A stretch of DNA of 6,806 bases from an uncultured bacterium (GTDB lineage Bacteria; Patescibacteriota; Microgenomatia; UBA8517). Below are positions 1-4,121 of the stretch, one piece after another. The translations under genes were made by a program, and so were the position numbers. Numbering within the stretch: the stretch's first letter is position 1; each line of letters starts with the position of its first letter. Location of the stretch: contig CALEZE010000148.1 in assembly GCA_937928235.1 (NCBI GenBank), positions 1 through 6,806 of the forward strand. Reading direction: 5' to 3'. The notes below the pieces were generated by a model, which was given only the letters and a program-made list of their open reading frames with translations, was not told the DNA's origin and ran no database searches.

Positions 1-287
1 TTCCTTTCGTCTTTAGTTTTATAACCAAACTCTTCTGTTATCCCCTCATTCTCCTCACCTTCACCCGTGAGTGGTTGTAAAAGCTCTTTCCTATTATCGT
101 CAGCCGCCCAGTTATTCTTTTGCAACGCCAAGTTATTCACAAAGTTTAGTCGTGCGCTACTACGGGGAAAAACCTCTTCATATCCACATTTTAAACAGCG
201 CTTGTGGATAACTTTACTGTCACCTTTAATAAGGGTCAGTTTGTCCAGAGAGTGGGCGAAAAGACCTTTGCACTTTGGTGTTTTCAT
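1..287 (-). CDS. Zn-ribbon-like small protein, partial at left edge
   Basis: The frame opens at ATG 287-285, which overlaps the TGA stop of the upstream gene (ATGA), and stays open to base 1, giving about 95 residues with the C-terminus missing. I see Cys6, His12 and His32, then a CLKCG motif at Cys34/Cys37 followed by YEEVFP. This looks like a one-knuckle zinc ribbon of the kind common in small phage proteins. The second half is polar and contains ELLQPL and EEFGYKT, a pattern I associate loosely with small phage proteins of unknown role. It is the last visible gene of the leftward cluster, and translational coupling to the membrane-protein gene is likely. Three DnaA-box sequences lie inside its coding region. 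No function can be assigned. The reading frame is well supported by the overlap; the metal-binding reading is inference. Confidence 0.7.
   Translation of the reverse strand, partial: MKTPKCKGLFAHSLDKLTLIKGDSKVIHKRCLKCGYEEVFPRSSARLNFVNNLALQKNNWAADDNRKELLQPLTGEGEENEGITEEFGYKTKDER
133..211. promoter_or_regulatory. Cluster of three DnaA boxes
   Basis: TTATTCACA (133-141, plus) and TTATCCACA read on the minus strand (211-203) match the DnaA consensus TTATNCACA exactly. ATATCCACA (180-188, plus) matches 8 of 9. Three sites in 79 bp is far above chance for a motif with eight fixed bases. They sit inside the coding region of the leftmost gene, and the 203-211 box falls in codons for V-I-H-K. They could be part of an origin extending left of the window, a DnaA-titrating or regulatory site, or a helper to the candidate origin near 2100. 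The sequences are seen directly; DnaA binding is inferred. Confidence 0.5.
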
Positions 288-637
288 TGTCCTGTGTCTA
301 TTGTACCAGGCGGTAAAAAGCCGGACTTTTTCTCCGGATTTGGTCTTTCGTGTTCTTCCCAAAAAGTGTCTGTTGCTTCCCTTTCTTTTCTCTCTCTGAC
401 AGTCTTTGCATCCGGATACTTCATGACGGAGGATTTGGTCGGCTTAACCTTTGGTTTCTTAACCTTGGGTTGGGCAGGTAAGTCGTCCTTGTCTTTTTCA
501 ATTCTAATAACCTGTGGAACTATTGGTTGGGGGTTTTTTGTGGCTCTAATAACACCTAAGATGTAGCCCAAAAAGAAAAGAGCCGTGCCGGAAATAACAA
601 CAACCAGCAACATTGTCATTGTAGTTTGTACTTCCAT
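284..637 (-). CDS. Single-pass membrane protein, unknown function
   Basis: This encodes 117 residues. After a short N-terminus (MEVQTTMTM) there is one hydrophobic segment at about residues 9-31 (LLVVVISGTALFFLGYILGVI). It is followed by a basic residue and a long hydrophilic tail rich in Lys, Pro and Glu (PKVKKPKVKPTK). The likely topology is an N-terminal anchor with a cytoplasmic charged tail. The ATG at 637-635 has only a weak AGG about 9 bases upstream. A 45-bp gap containing a 7-bp stem-loop separates it from the gene before it. Its TGA overlaps the ATG of the next gene. No known family is recognised. Holin or spanin-type roles are conceivable for a phage membrane protein but nothing specific shows this. 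Confidence 0.72.
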   Translation of the reverse strand: MEVQTTMTMLLVVVISGTALFFLGYILGVIRATKNPQPIVPQVIRIEKDKDDLPAQPKVKKPKVKPTKSSVMKYPDAKTVRERKEREATDTFWEEHERPNPEKKSGFLPPGTIDTGQ

Positions 638-668
638 ATTGTATACCTAGTGGCCTTACAAGCCCCTC

Positions 669-688
669 CTCTAAGGAGCCTCTTAGAG
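669..688. repeat. Stem-loop containing copy 1 of a 15-bp repeat
   Basis: CTCTAAG (669-675) and CTTAGAG (682-688) form a perfect 7-bp stem around a 6-base loop. On the plus strand TTTTT follows, so it could terminate transcription running rightward into this arm. On the minus strand it spans the TAA stop of one gene and lies before the start of the next. The inner 15 bases (672-686, TAAGGAGCCTCTTAG) recur with one change at 2760-2774 in the divergent control region. Confidence 0.45.
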
Positions 689-892
689 TTTTTGCATTCC
701 CGGAGATTTCTTGCGGTTAAAAAGACCTTTTATTCTCTGGAAAATGCCCACCCCAACAGCGCTCTTAAATCCTATTATAGCCTTTGGCATCATGTAGTTT
801 TTCGTTTTTTCCAAACCCGGTCTGCCGTTACCAATAAGGTCCTGGCCTATTTCCTGATCAAGCTCCCTTTGTTCCTCTATCAATTCGTTCAT
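683..892 (-). CDS. Small basic protein, unknown
   Basis: This encodes 69 residues from ATG 892-890, which overlaps the TGA of the preceding gene (ATGA). An alternative TTG at 907 would add five residues but overlaps the upstream gene by 19 bp, so ATG 892 is preferred. Upstream is a purine run but no clear Shine-Dalgarno, so coupling is the likely mode of initiation. The N-terminus is acidic and probably helical (NELIEEQRELDQEIGQDL). The C-terminal half is glycine-rich, mildly hydrophobic and basic (AIIGFKSAVGVGIFQRIKGLFNRKK), which might be amphipathic and associate with a membrane. The TAA stop lies within the stem-loop at 669-688. No family is recognised. Confidence 0.6.
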   Translation of the reverse strand: MNELIEEQRELDQEIGQDLIGNGRPGLEKTKNYMMPKAIIGFKSAVGVGIFQRIKGLFNRKKSPGMQKL

Positions 893-1098
893 AATTTTTG
901 TGGACAAGACATCTCGTGGTTTTCGTCGTCTCTCTCAAAATGAAAGTCAACAGCCAAACCTTCGCCGTCCCTGGTAACTTTCGTGGGCTGGACATACAAA
1001 CAGTAGGCGCATTGGATAGTGTGGAAATTTCTAATCCACCACCTACCATCACTTTTTATGTACGAGTCTGTTAGATCAATCGTTACCATTTGTTGCAT
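889..1098 (-). CDS. Small Cys-containing protein, unknown; start uncertain
   Basis: This encodes 69 residues if translation begins at ATG 1098-1096. A GTG at 1131 (80 aa) and another ATG at 1089 (66 aa) are alternatives. None has a convincingly spaced ribosome binding site, and all overlap the end of the upstream gene. The sequence has a compact Trp-rich stretch (DGRWWIRNF), a CAYC motif and a further Cys near the C-terminus (EMSCPQ). A small metal-binding or beta-rich fold is possible. It is coupled downstream by an ATGA overlap. The function is unknown. Confidence 0.55.
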   Translation of the reverse strand: MQQMVTIDLTDSYIKSDGRWWIRNFHTIQCAYCLYVQPTKVTRDGEGLAVDFHFERDDENHEMSCPQKL

Positions 1099-1279
1099 AA
1101 AAAACCAGGCCGACCTTTTTGCACTTATCACAAATCCCGACAGACATTGTCACCCTAGTGTTTTTAGAAAACTCTTTACCTGCATGCTTTAAGCAAAATC
1201 TCTTACCCAAAACAAAAGCCAGCATCTTAGAGGCTAGATGCTTTTGCGCTACTTCACCAACCCTGTTACTTAACTGCAT
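1076..1279 (-). CDS. Small zinc-ribbon-like protein, unknown
   Basis: This encodes 67 residues. The candidate metal ligands are CLKH (Cys29, His32) and CDKC (Cys50, Cys53), spaced as in a small zinc ribbon or treble clef. The protein is basic overall, compatible with nucleic-acid binding, but no family is recognised. The ATG at 1279 overlaps the end of the upstream gene by 14 bp. A purine-rich AAGGGGC lies about 20 bases upstream, too far for a normal site, so coupling is likely. The coding region contains a perfect 7-bp hairpin at 1221-1242 (AGCATCT/AGATGCT), probably incidental. Confidence 0.6.
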   Translation of the reverse strand: MQLSNRVGEVAQKHLASKMLAFVLGKRFCLKHAGKEFSKNTRVTMSVGICDKCKKVGLVFYATNGND

Positions 1280-1508
1280 GTTTTAACTTTAACATTTTGC
1301 CCCTTAGAAAAGGTAGTAAGTCCTGCGGTCTTTCAAAAAGATTGCGCCAACAAAACCAACCGTGCAAAAGACAAGAGTGTACTCTCACTGGTTCGTCAGG
1401 TAAAAGGCTGTTAGTTCTATAAATATGATCAACGTACACAGTTGACTCCTGTCCAACATCAACCAACTTGACCTCTCTGCCTTTGTAATAAAGTTTTTCA
1501 AAACTCAT
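1266..1508 (-). CDS. Hypothetical protein, 80 aa
   Basis: The ATG at 1508-1506 overlaps the TGA of the upstream gene (ATGA), which fixes the start. The product has a beta-strand-like first half (YYKGREVKLVDVGQESTVYVDHIY), reminiscent of a small barrel or SH3-like domain. It is followed by an aromatic, Cys/His-containing segment (VHSCLLHGWFCWRNLF) and a basic tail (RGKMLKLKHAVK). I do not recognise it. It ends with TAA and overlaps the next gene by 14 bp, continuing the leftward operon. Confidence 0.6.
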   Translation of the reverse strand: MSFEKLYYKGREVKLVDVGQESTVYVDHIYRTNSLLPDEPVRVHSCLLHGWFCWRNLFERPQDLLPFLRGKMLKLKHAVK

Positions 1509-1723
1509 TGTTTAACTGGTTGTCCAAAACCCTTTGTCTTGTATAGTAGTTTGTTTAAAGAAAAGCGCATATCCGGTTGTCCATTCTTCCTTCTCGGCCC
1601 ACTAAATTCAAGATCCGAAGGTACAACATAGACAATGTCTTTCGGGACAAAAGGAGAGGATACAACAGGAACTCCCTTGTAATGACCAACGACCCTGGTT
1701 GACATTTCTTGTTCACCGATCAT
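1505..1723 (-). CDS. Hypothetical protein, 72 aa
   Basis: The ATG at 1723-1721 overlaps the TGA of the initiator-like gene (ATGA). An internal ATG at residue 7 (1705) has GGTG about 7 bases before it and could be the true start, giving 66 residues. The sequence has a beta-rich core (HYKGVPVVSSPFVPKDIVYVVPSDLEF) followed by a basic C-terminus (RRKNGQPDMRF, KTKGFGQPVKQ). No motif identifies the function. Immediate coupling to the winged-helix gene suggests an early or replication-linked role, which is inference only. Confidence 0.62.
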   Translation of the reverse strand: MIGEQEMSTRVVGHYKGVPVVSSPFVPKDIVYVVPSDLEFSGPRRKNGQPDMRFSLNKLLYKTKGFGQPVKQ

Positions 1724-2487
1724 AGACTTTTTAGGACCTTAAAAAAGTACCTTGCCTTTGCTTCTGGGTGTTTCACCCGGCCGTTTTTCTTGGTCCTTTT
1801 TATTGCCTCCTTTACATTATAGTAGGACTTATCTTTAACTGCACCAATCACCCGGCCAGCAAAAGTACCTTCCGGAAGTTTCAGCCGGTCAATTACTTCA
1901 AAGCCGTATGCTTGGTGGGGGGTGGTGATATTTCTTTCTGGGTGTTTGTCGGAAATTTTTCTGACGTATTCTTTACCAATTCTTGTAAGACCTCTTCCAT
2001 TAATCATAGTGTCTTCTTTTAAGTTATCCACAATCTTTGTATTGGTCTTCTTCTTTTTATTTTTTGTGGCTACGCCAATATTATTATTCAATGTACTTCT
2101 CTTTGTAATACTTATGGTGCCTACCGACTTCATAGGCTCTGAAGTCTGACTTCCTAGGCTATGAAGTATTTTTGATAGGGGGGTACCTGGAAAAATATGT
2201 CTATGCCAGCCGGAATTTCCTAACCGACATTCTTCTATGTCACAGTTTTTTGTAGCCTCTGTTTTTATCCAGCCGTTTTTTTCTAACTGATTAATGTGGT
2301 AAGAAACATTCCTTCTTTCAAGTCCCAGCATTTCTGCAAAGTGACCATTGCTGGCCCAACACCACCGACGATCCACCTTAAGAAGACTTAGGATCTCTGC
2401 CAAAATCAGCTTGGCATTTCCGGACAACTTTGTGTCCGAGTAAACTACATAAGGTATCCAAAGAACTATGTTTTTATTTTCCTGCAT
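1720..2487 (-). CDS. Winged-helix DNA-binding protein, probable replication initiator
   Basis: This encodes 255 residues from ATG 2487, with a moderate CCGGAAAAG upstream. Residues about 20-80 form a winged helix-turn-helix of the HTH_36 / phage replication type: a helix 'AKLILAEILSLL', then WASNGHFAEMLGLERRNVSYHINQLEKNGWIKTE, where residues 46-70 carry the recognition helix. A polar linker (residues about 105-165) includes a Lys run (KNKKKK). The C-terminal block (about 165-255) is basic and probably helical (NVKEAIKRTKKNG). An N-terminal winged helix, a long linker and a small C-terminal domain match lambda O-like or DnaD-like initiators. The linker-coding DNA contains two 19-bp iteron-like repeats next to an AT-rich tract and a perfect DnaA box, which strengthens that reading. 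It is the first gene of the leftward cluster. A plain transcription regulator remains possible. Confidence 0.8.
   Translation of the reverse strand: MQENKNIVLWIPYVVYSDTKLSGNAKLILAEILSLLKVDRRWCWASNGHFAEMLGLERRNVSYHINQLEKNGWIKTEATKNCDIEECRLGNSGWHRHIFPGTPLSKILHSLGSQTSEPMKSVGTISITKRSTLNNNIGVATKNKKKKTNTKIVDNLKEDTMINGRGLTRIGKEYVRKISDKHPERNITTPHQAYGFEVIDRLKLPEGTFAGRVIGAVKDKSYYNVKEAIKRTKKNGRVKHPEAKARYFFKVLKSL
2127..2145. repeat. Iteron-like repeat, copy 1
   Basis: ACTTCATAGGCTCTGAAGT is an imperfect palindrome: ACTTCA and TGAAGT are exact inverted arms around TAGGCTC. Copy 2 at 2149-2167 is identical at 17 of 19 positions and has the same arm design, with a 22-bp start-to-start distance (two helical turns). 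Because coding constraint alone would not keep both the direct and the inverted symmetry, a protein-binding site is likely. Confidence 0.6.
2149..2167. repeat. Iteron-like repeat, copy 2
   Basis: ACTTCCTAGGCTATGAAGT differs from copy 1 at two positions (C for A, A for C) and keeps the ACTTC...GAAGT arms around the AGGCT core. Three bases separate the copies. No third full copy was found at the same period on either side. Confidence 0.6.
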
Positions 2488-2686
2488 GACTTTTCCGGGT
2501 CACTTTATTTTTCTAACACACATTACATCTTTAAGTCCGGAGGCTTGCCCATGCTAAATGCGCGCGAATGACTGCCAGTCCTTCAACAAACGAGTCCTCC
2601 TGTGATGAAAAGCAGAAAGAACAAAAGAAGCATGACCTCCGGGCCTAAAAAAGCAAGGCGTGTTAAAGAACTAGGGCAGTAAGTAA

Positions 2687-2715
2687 AGAGTAGGGGGTGA
2701 AACATCCGGTGTCAA
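2687..2715 (-). promoter_or_regulatory. Candidate leftward promoter for the initiator operon
   Basis: On the minus strand a perfect -35 TTGACA (2715-2710) is followed after 17 bases by TACTCT (2692-2687), a poor -10 that matches TATAAT at only three positions. The same TTGACA with downstream GATGT, ACCCC and TACTCTTT occurs in the rightward promoter candidate, which suggests both are real. Transcription would start near 2680 and leave about 190 bases of leader before the initiator ATG. Confidence 0.4.
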
Positions 2716-2759
2716 TATACTATTGTAAGGTACGCCATGGGTCACACATTCTTAATTTT

Positions 2760-2774
2760 TAAGTAGCCTCTTAG
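2760..2774. repeat. 15-bp repeat, copy 2, in a small hairpin
   Basis: TAAGTAGCCTCTTAG here matches TAAGGAGCCTCTTAG at 672-686 at 14 of 15 positions. TAAG and CTTA give it dyad character, and AGCCT/AGGCT (2765-2777) could form a 5-bp hairpin. It lies between the two back-to-back TTGACA boxes, a good place for an operator. Confidence 0.4.
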
Positions 2775-2789
2775 GCTGTGTTTTCCCTC

Positions 2790-2819
2790 TTGACAAGATG
2801 TACCCCGCATTGATACTCT
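2790..2819 (+). promoter_or_regulatory. Candidate rightward promoter, distal
   Basis: A perfect -35 TTGACA (2790-2795) is followed by GATACT at a 16-base spacing (2812-2817, 4 of 6) or TACTCT at 18 bases (2814-2819). It would give a leader of about 150 bases before the 86-aa gene, containing the long inverted repeat. It resembles the leftward promoter candidate in mirror orientation. Confidence 0.45.
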
Positions 2820-2845
2820 TTTTATGTAGCACTTTTATACACGCC

Positions 2846-2856
2846 AGGTGACACCT
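2846..2856. promoter_or_regulatory. Perfect 11-bp palindrome, possible operator
   Basis: AGGTGACACCT has exact 5-bp arms around a central A. It abuts the left arm of the long inverted repeat, just upstream of its leftward-facing TATA-like box. This is a plausible repressor site, though short palindromes also arise by chance. Confidence 0.25.
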
Positions 2857-2929
2857 TAAAAGTTTCACAACTGCAAAGTCATTGTAGGTTAGGTTAGTTA
2901 GTCACTCGAGGGGCCTTGGACAGGTACTC

Positions 2930-2958
2930 TTGAGCAACCGTTGCCTGGCGTATATAAG
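2930..2958 (+). promoter_or_regulatory. Candidate rightward promoter, proximal
   Basis: TTGAGC (2930-2935, 4 of 6) and TATAAG (2953-2958, 5 of 6) are separated by 17 bases. The -10 lies in the right arm of the inverted repeat. A start near 2965 would leave a leader of about 11 bases, so the first gene would be almost leaderless. This fits its lack of a Shine-Dalgarno sequence. Confidence 0.45.
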
Positions 2959-2975
2959 AGTGTTTTACAAACAAC

Positions 2976-3236
2976 ATGACAAAAGAAGATAGGCTCTACA
3001 AAGAAACATTAATCCGCGTCGGACCTTCCGAAATGAAAGGTATTGACAGACTCCTTGACAAAAGGCACTTTGGAATAGCTGAAAAACACACGGTAAGTAA
3101 GTTAGTAGGATATATTAAAACTTTGGAGAAAAAGGCGGGCCTTGATGTCCCCGATCCGGAAAACGCACCAATTAAAGAAGGAATGATTAAAGTAAACACA
3201 AACGGGGGAACTTATTACGAACCGGCAACGGCTTAA
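2976..3236 (+). CDS. First gene of rightward cluster, 86 aa, unknown
   Basis: The ATG at 2976 has no Shine-Dalgarno (GTTTTACAAACAAC precedes it). It follows closely a TATAAG box, so a very short or leaderless transcript is plausible. The product is charged and probably helical in its first two thirds (RLYKETLIRVGPSEMKGIDRLLDKRHFGIAEKH, then SKLVGYIKTLEKKAGL). A Pro-rich turn and a short beta-like tail (MIKVNTNGGTYYEPATA) follow. No family is recognised. Position beside the control region and ahead of a terminator-like hairpin suggests separate, perhaps early, expression, possibly a regulator. That role is inference from position only. Confidence 0.72.
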   Translation: MTKEDRLYKETLIRVGPSEMKGIDRLLDKRHFGIAEKHTVSKLVGYIKTLEKKAGLDVPDPENAPIKEGMIKVNTNGGTYYEPATA

Positions 3237-3240
3237 AAAA

Positions 3241-3274
3241 AGAAAGGCCGTCGGACAGGTAAAACGGCCTTTCT
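3241..3274 (+). terminator. Rho-independent-like terminator hairpin
   Basis: AGAAAGGCCGT (3241-3251) pairs perfectly with ACGGCCTTTCT (3264-3274) around a 12-base loop, and seven A bases precede the stem. It starts four bases after the TAA of the 86-aa gene. The U-rich part is inside the 3' arm rather than after it, so it may be leaky and let some transcription continue into the next genes. Confidence 0.65.
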
Positions 3275-3324
3275 ACCAAAATAATATCACAGTGCAAAAA
3301 CAACAAACGCAGATAACTGGTAAA

Positions 3325-3408
3325 ATGGAAGTAGTACAAGCCGCTCTTTTTGGCTTTAGTGCAGGGTTTGTCTTAGGAGTGGTTGTATTTTTTAGACTAC
3401 TTTCATGA
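3325..3408 (+). CDS. 27-aa single-pass membrane micropeptide
   Basis: ATG 3325 to TGA 3406-3408 encodes 27 residues that are almost entirely one membrane segment: a short polar start (MEVVQ), then hydrophobic AALFGFSAGFVLGVVVFF, then RLLS. A Gly/Ala-rich helix of this size resembles phage small membrane proteins or small toxins, but no family is recognised. The TGA overlaps the ATG of the next gene (ATGA), good evidence that the frame is translated. An in-frame GTG at 3292 would add 11 residues; neither start has a clear Shine-Dalgarno. It follows the terminator-like hairpin. Confidence 0.55.
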   Translation: MEVVQAALFGFSAGFVLGVVVFFRLLS

Positions 3409-3746
3409 GTGGCGTAAAACTTAACCTTAAAAGGGACGCAGAAGGGCACCTCCACAAAGTCTTTGGTTTTGACTGCGACAGACACACCGAACTTGTAAAC
3501 GGCCTTTTGGAAAGAATTGCCCTACTTACCAAAGACGGCGTAAGCCCCAGGGACAAAACGCTAAACCTCATTGAAGCCGTGTCTGATATTACGAAAACAC
3601 CAGAGGAATTTGCCTATATGATGTTTTCTGTCGGGGAAATGGCAAACCTAGGCAAACTAAAAGGACAAACAATGAAGAGTCTTTTAAACGAGGTTGCAAA
3701 AGTAAAACACCGAAAGGAAAGAAAAAATGGCCAGGAAAAAAACTAA
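3405..3746 (+). CDS. Hypothetical protein, 113 aa
   Basis: It starts at ATG 3405 in an ATGA overlap with the membrane micropeptide and has no independent ribosome binding site. The N-terminus looks like beta strands (GVKLNLKRDAEGHLHKVFGFDCDRH). The rest is helical (ELVNGLLERIALLTKDG, TLNLIEAVSDI, PEEFAYMMFSVGEMANLGKL) and ends in a very basic tail (KVKHRKERKNGQEKN) that could bind nucleic acid. Length and composition fit small phage proteins, but I do not recognise a family. The last 20 bases overlap the next gene. Confidence 0.68.
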   Translation: MSGVKLNLKRDAEGHLHKVFGFDCDRHTELVNGLLERIALLTKDGVSPRDKTLNLIEAVSDITKTPEEFAYMMFSVGEMANLGKLKGQTMKSLLNEVAKVKHRKERKNGQEKN

Positions 3747-3855
3747 AAAATACTTCACAAAAAAAGAGGTTGAGGACAGGGAAAGAAAACTTATTAAAGA
3801 CTTTGCCGTAGAGATAAACACGCTACACACAGAAATAAGGAGGCTGTCGGCATGA
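3727..3855 (+). CDS. Small basic helical protein, 42 aa
   Basis: ATG 3727 to TGA 3853-3855 encodes 42 residues. The N-terminus is strongly basic (ARKKTKKYFTKKE), and the remainder is a charged helix (VEDRERKLIKDFAVEINTLHTEIRRLSA) with heptad-like hydrophobics, perhaps a short coiled coil. An AAAGGAAAG sequence lies at a good distance before the ATG. The start lies inside the end of the preceding gene. The stop overlaps the next ATG (GCATGA), and the AAGGAGG near its end serves that next gene. Function unknown; nucleic-acid binding is possible. Confidence 0.6.
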   Translation: MARKKTKKYFTKKEVEDRERKLIKDFAVEINTLHTEIRRLSA

Positions 3856-4121
3856 AAAGGTTTAGGTACAGCGTGTTGGTTGGGCAAAGGTGGCTTGATA
3901 TAGCTGCCGGGGAAAATCTGCTTAGGGACTTGGCTAGTATTACAACTAAACATCCTGACTTTCGCGCCGACGCTCGATGAACCTTTGCAGAGGCTGTTTA
4001 TTTACCTCCTGTTTTCATAGCCGAAGGCGAGGATCCCGACAAAGCAAAACAAGAGGAAGTACCGATACTTCTTGATCTTTCAAAAGTTGCCGTAGTAATG
4101 CAGGCGGGGAGATACGACTAA
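3852..4121 (+). CDS. 89-codon gene interrupted by one in-frame TGA
   Basis: The ATG at 3852 has a near-ideal AAGGAGG eight bases upstream and overlaps the previous stop (ATGA). The frame reads 42 residues (MKRFRYSVLVGQRWLDIAAG...DFRADAR) to TGA at 3978-3980. It then continues in the same frame for 46 codons (TFAEAVYLPPVFIAEGEDPDKAKQ...MQAGRYD) to TAA 4119-4121. That TAA overlaps the ATG of the next gene. The second half has no usable start before a late ATG, so it is the natural C-terminus of the same protein. The break may be a nonsense mutation (TGG to TGA would restore Trp), a sequencing error, or UGA readthrough. A recoded genome is unlikely because TGA ends several other genes cleanly. 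The family is not recognised. Confidence 0.65.

Larger units (their letters stand above)
2024..2167. other. Candidate iteron-type replication origin inside the initiator gene
   Basis: Three origin-like elements lie in 144 bp. There is a perfect DnaA box TTATCCACA (2024-2032), an AT-rich stretch (about 2033-2100, roughly 70% A+T by hand count), and two 19-bp direct repeats (2127-2167). All fall in the part of the winged-helix gene that encodes the flexible linker. Iterons, an AT-rich unwinding region and a DnaA box are standard parts of iteron plasmid origins. An origin inside the initiator gene is the arrangement of phage lambda O. The elements are visible in the sequence; origin activity is inferred. 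Confidence 0.5.
2830..2962. repeat. 19-bp inverted repeat with outward TATA-like arms
   Basis: The left arm 2830-2848 (CACTTTTATACACGCCAGG) and right arm 2944-2962 (CCTGGCGTATATAAGAGTG) are inverted repeats matching at 17 of 19 positions, with 95 bp between. Read outward, each arm is CCTGGCGTRTATAARAGTG. TATAAA therefore faces left (2839-2834) and TATAAG faces right (2953-2958). Possible meanings are twin promoter/operator copies controlling divergent transcription, a large RNA stem in the leader of the distal promoter, or the termini of a 133-bp MITE-like insertion. I see no clear target-site duplication, so the last is least supported. Confidence 0.6.
2488..2975. other. Divergent control region without a convincing gene
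   Basis: This 488-bp stretch separates the leftward and rightward gene clusters. It contains promoter-like sequences in both directions, a 15-bp repeat, a small palindrome and a long inverted repeat, described separately. Only tiny ORFs occur. On the plus strand they are 2568-2648 (26 aa, hydrophilic), 2605-2682 (25 aa, basic) and 2709-2762 (17 aa, GTG start 9 bases after GGGGGTG). On the minus strand they are 2705-2583 (40 aa, hydrophobic end), 2589-2554 (11 codons, TTG start 6 bases after AGGAGG) and 2810-2742 (22 aa). They overlap one another on both strands, so none is called as a gene. Confidence 0.6.

Noticed and set aside
67..943. Plus-strand ORFs at 67-399, 204-566 and 626-943
   Set aside because: They are antisense to the leftward genes, lack ribosome binding sites, and have Phe/Leu/Ser-rich products typical of reverse-strand shadows.
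1221..1242. 7-bp hairpin AGCATCT/AGATGCT followed by TTT
   Set aside because: It lies inside a coding region and in the wrong direction for the gene, so it is probably incidental.
2830..2962. Mini insertion element (MITE)
   Set aside because: Terminal inverted repeats are present, but no target-site duplication is visible and the arms coincide with promoter-like sequences.
2944..2976. Archaeal promoter with leaderless first gene
   Set aside because: TATATAAG 25 bases before the ATG fits an archaeal TATA box, but perfect DnaA boxes and TTGACA elements favour a bacterial host. Kept only as an alternative.
3977..4075. ORF starting at ATG 3977 in the ATGA overlap (32 aa)
   Set aside because: Its Arg/Ser/Cys-rich sequence looks like an out-of-frame translation of the better open frame, and it ends inside it without coupling to a gene.
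3852..4121. Genome-wide recoding of TGA as Gly or Trp
   Set aside because: TGA ends several genes at sensible places, including the acetyltransferase at its usual family C-terminus just before a stem-loop, and many ATGA couplings. The single in-frame case is better explained locally.
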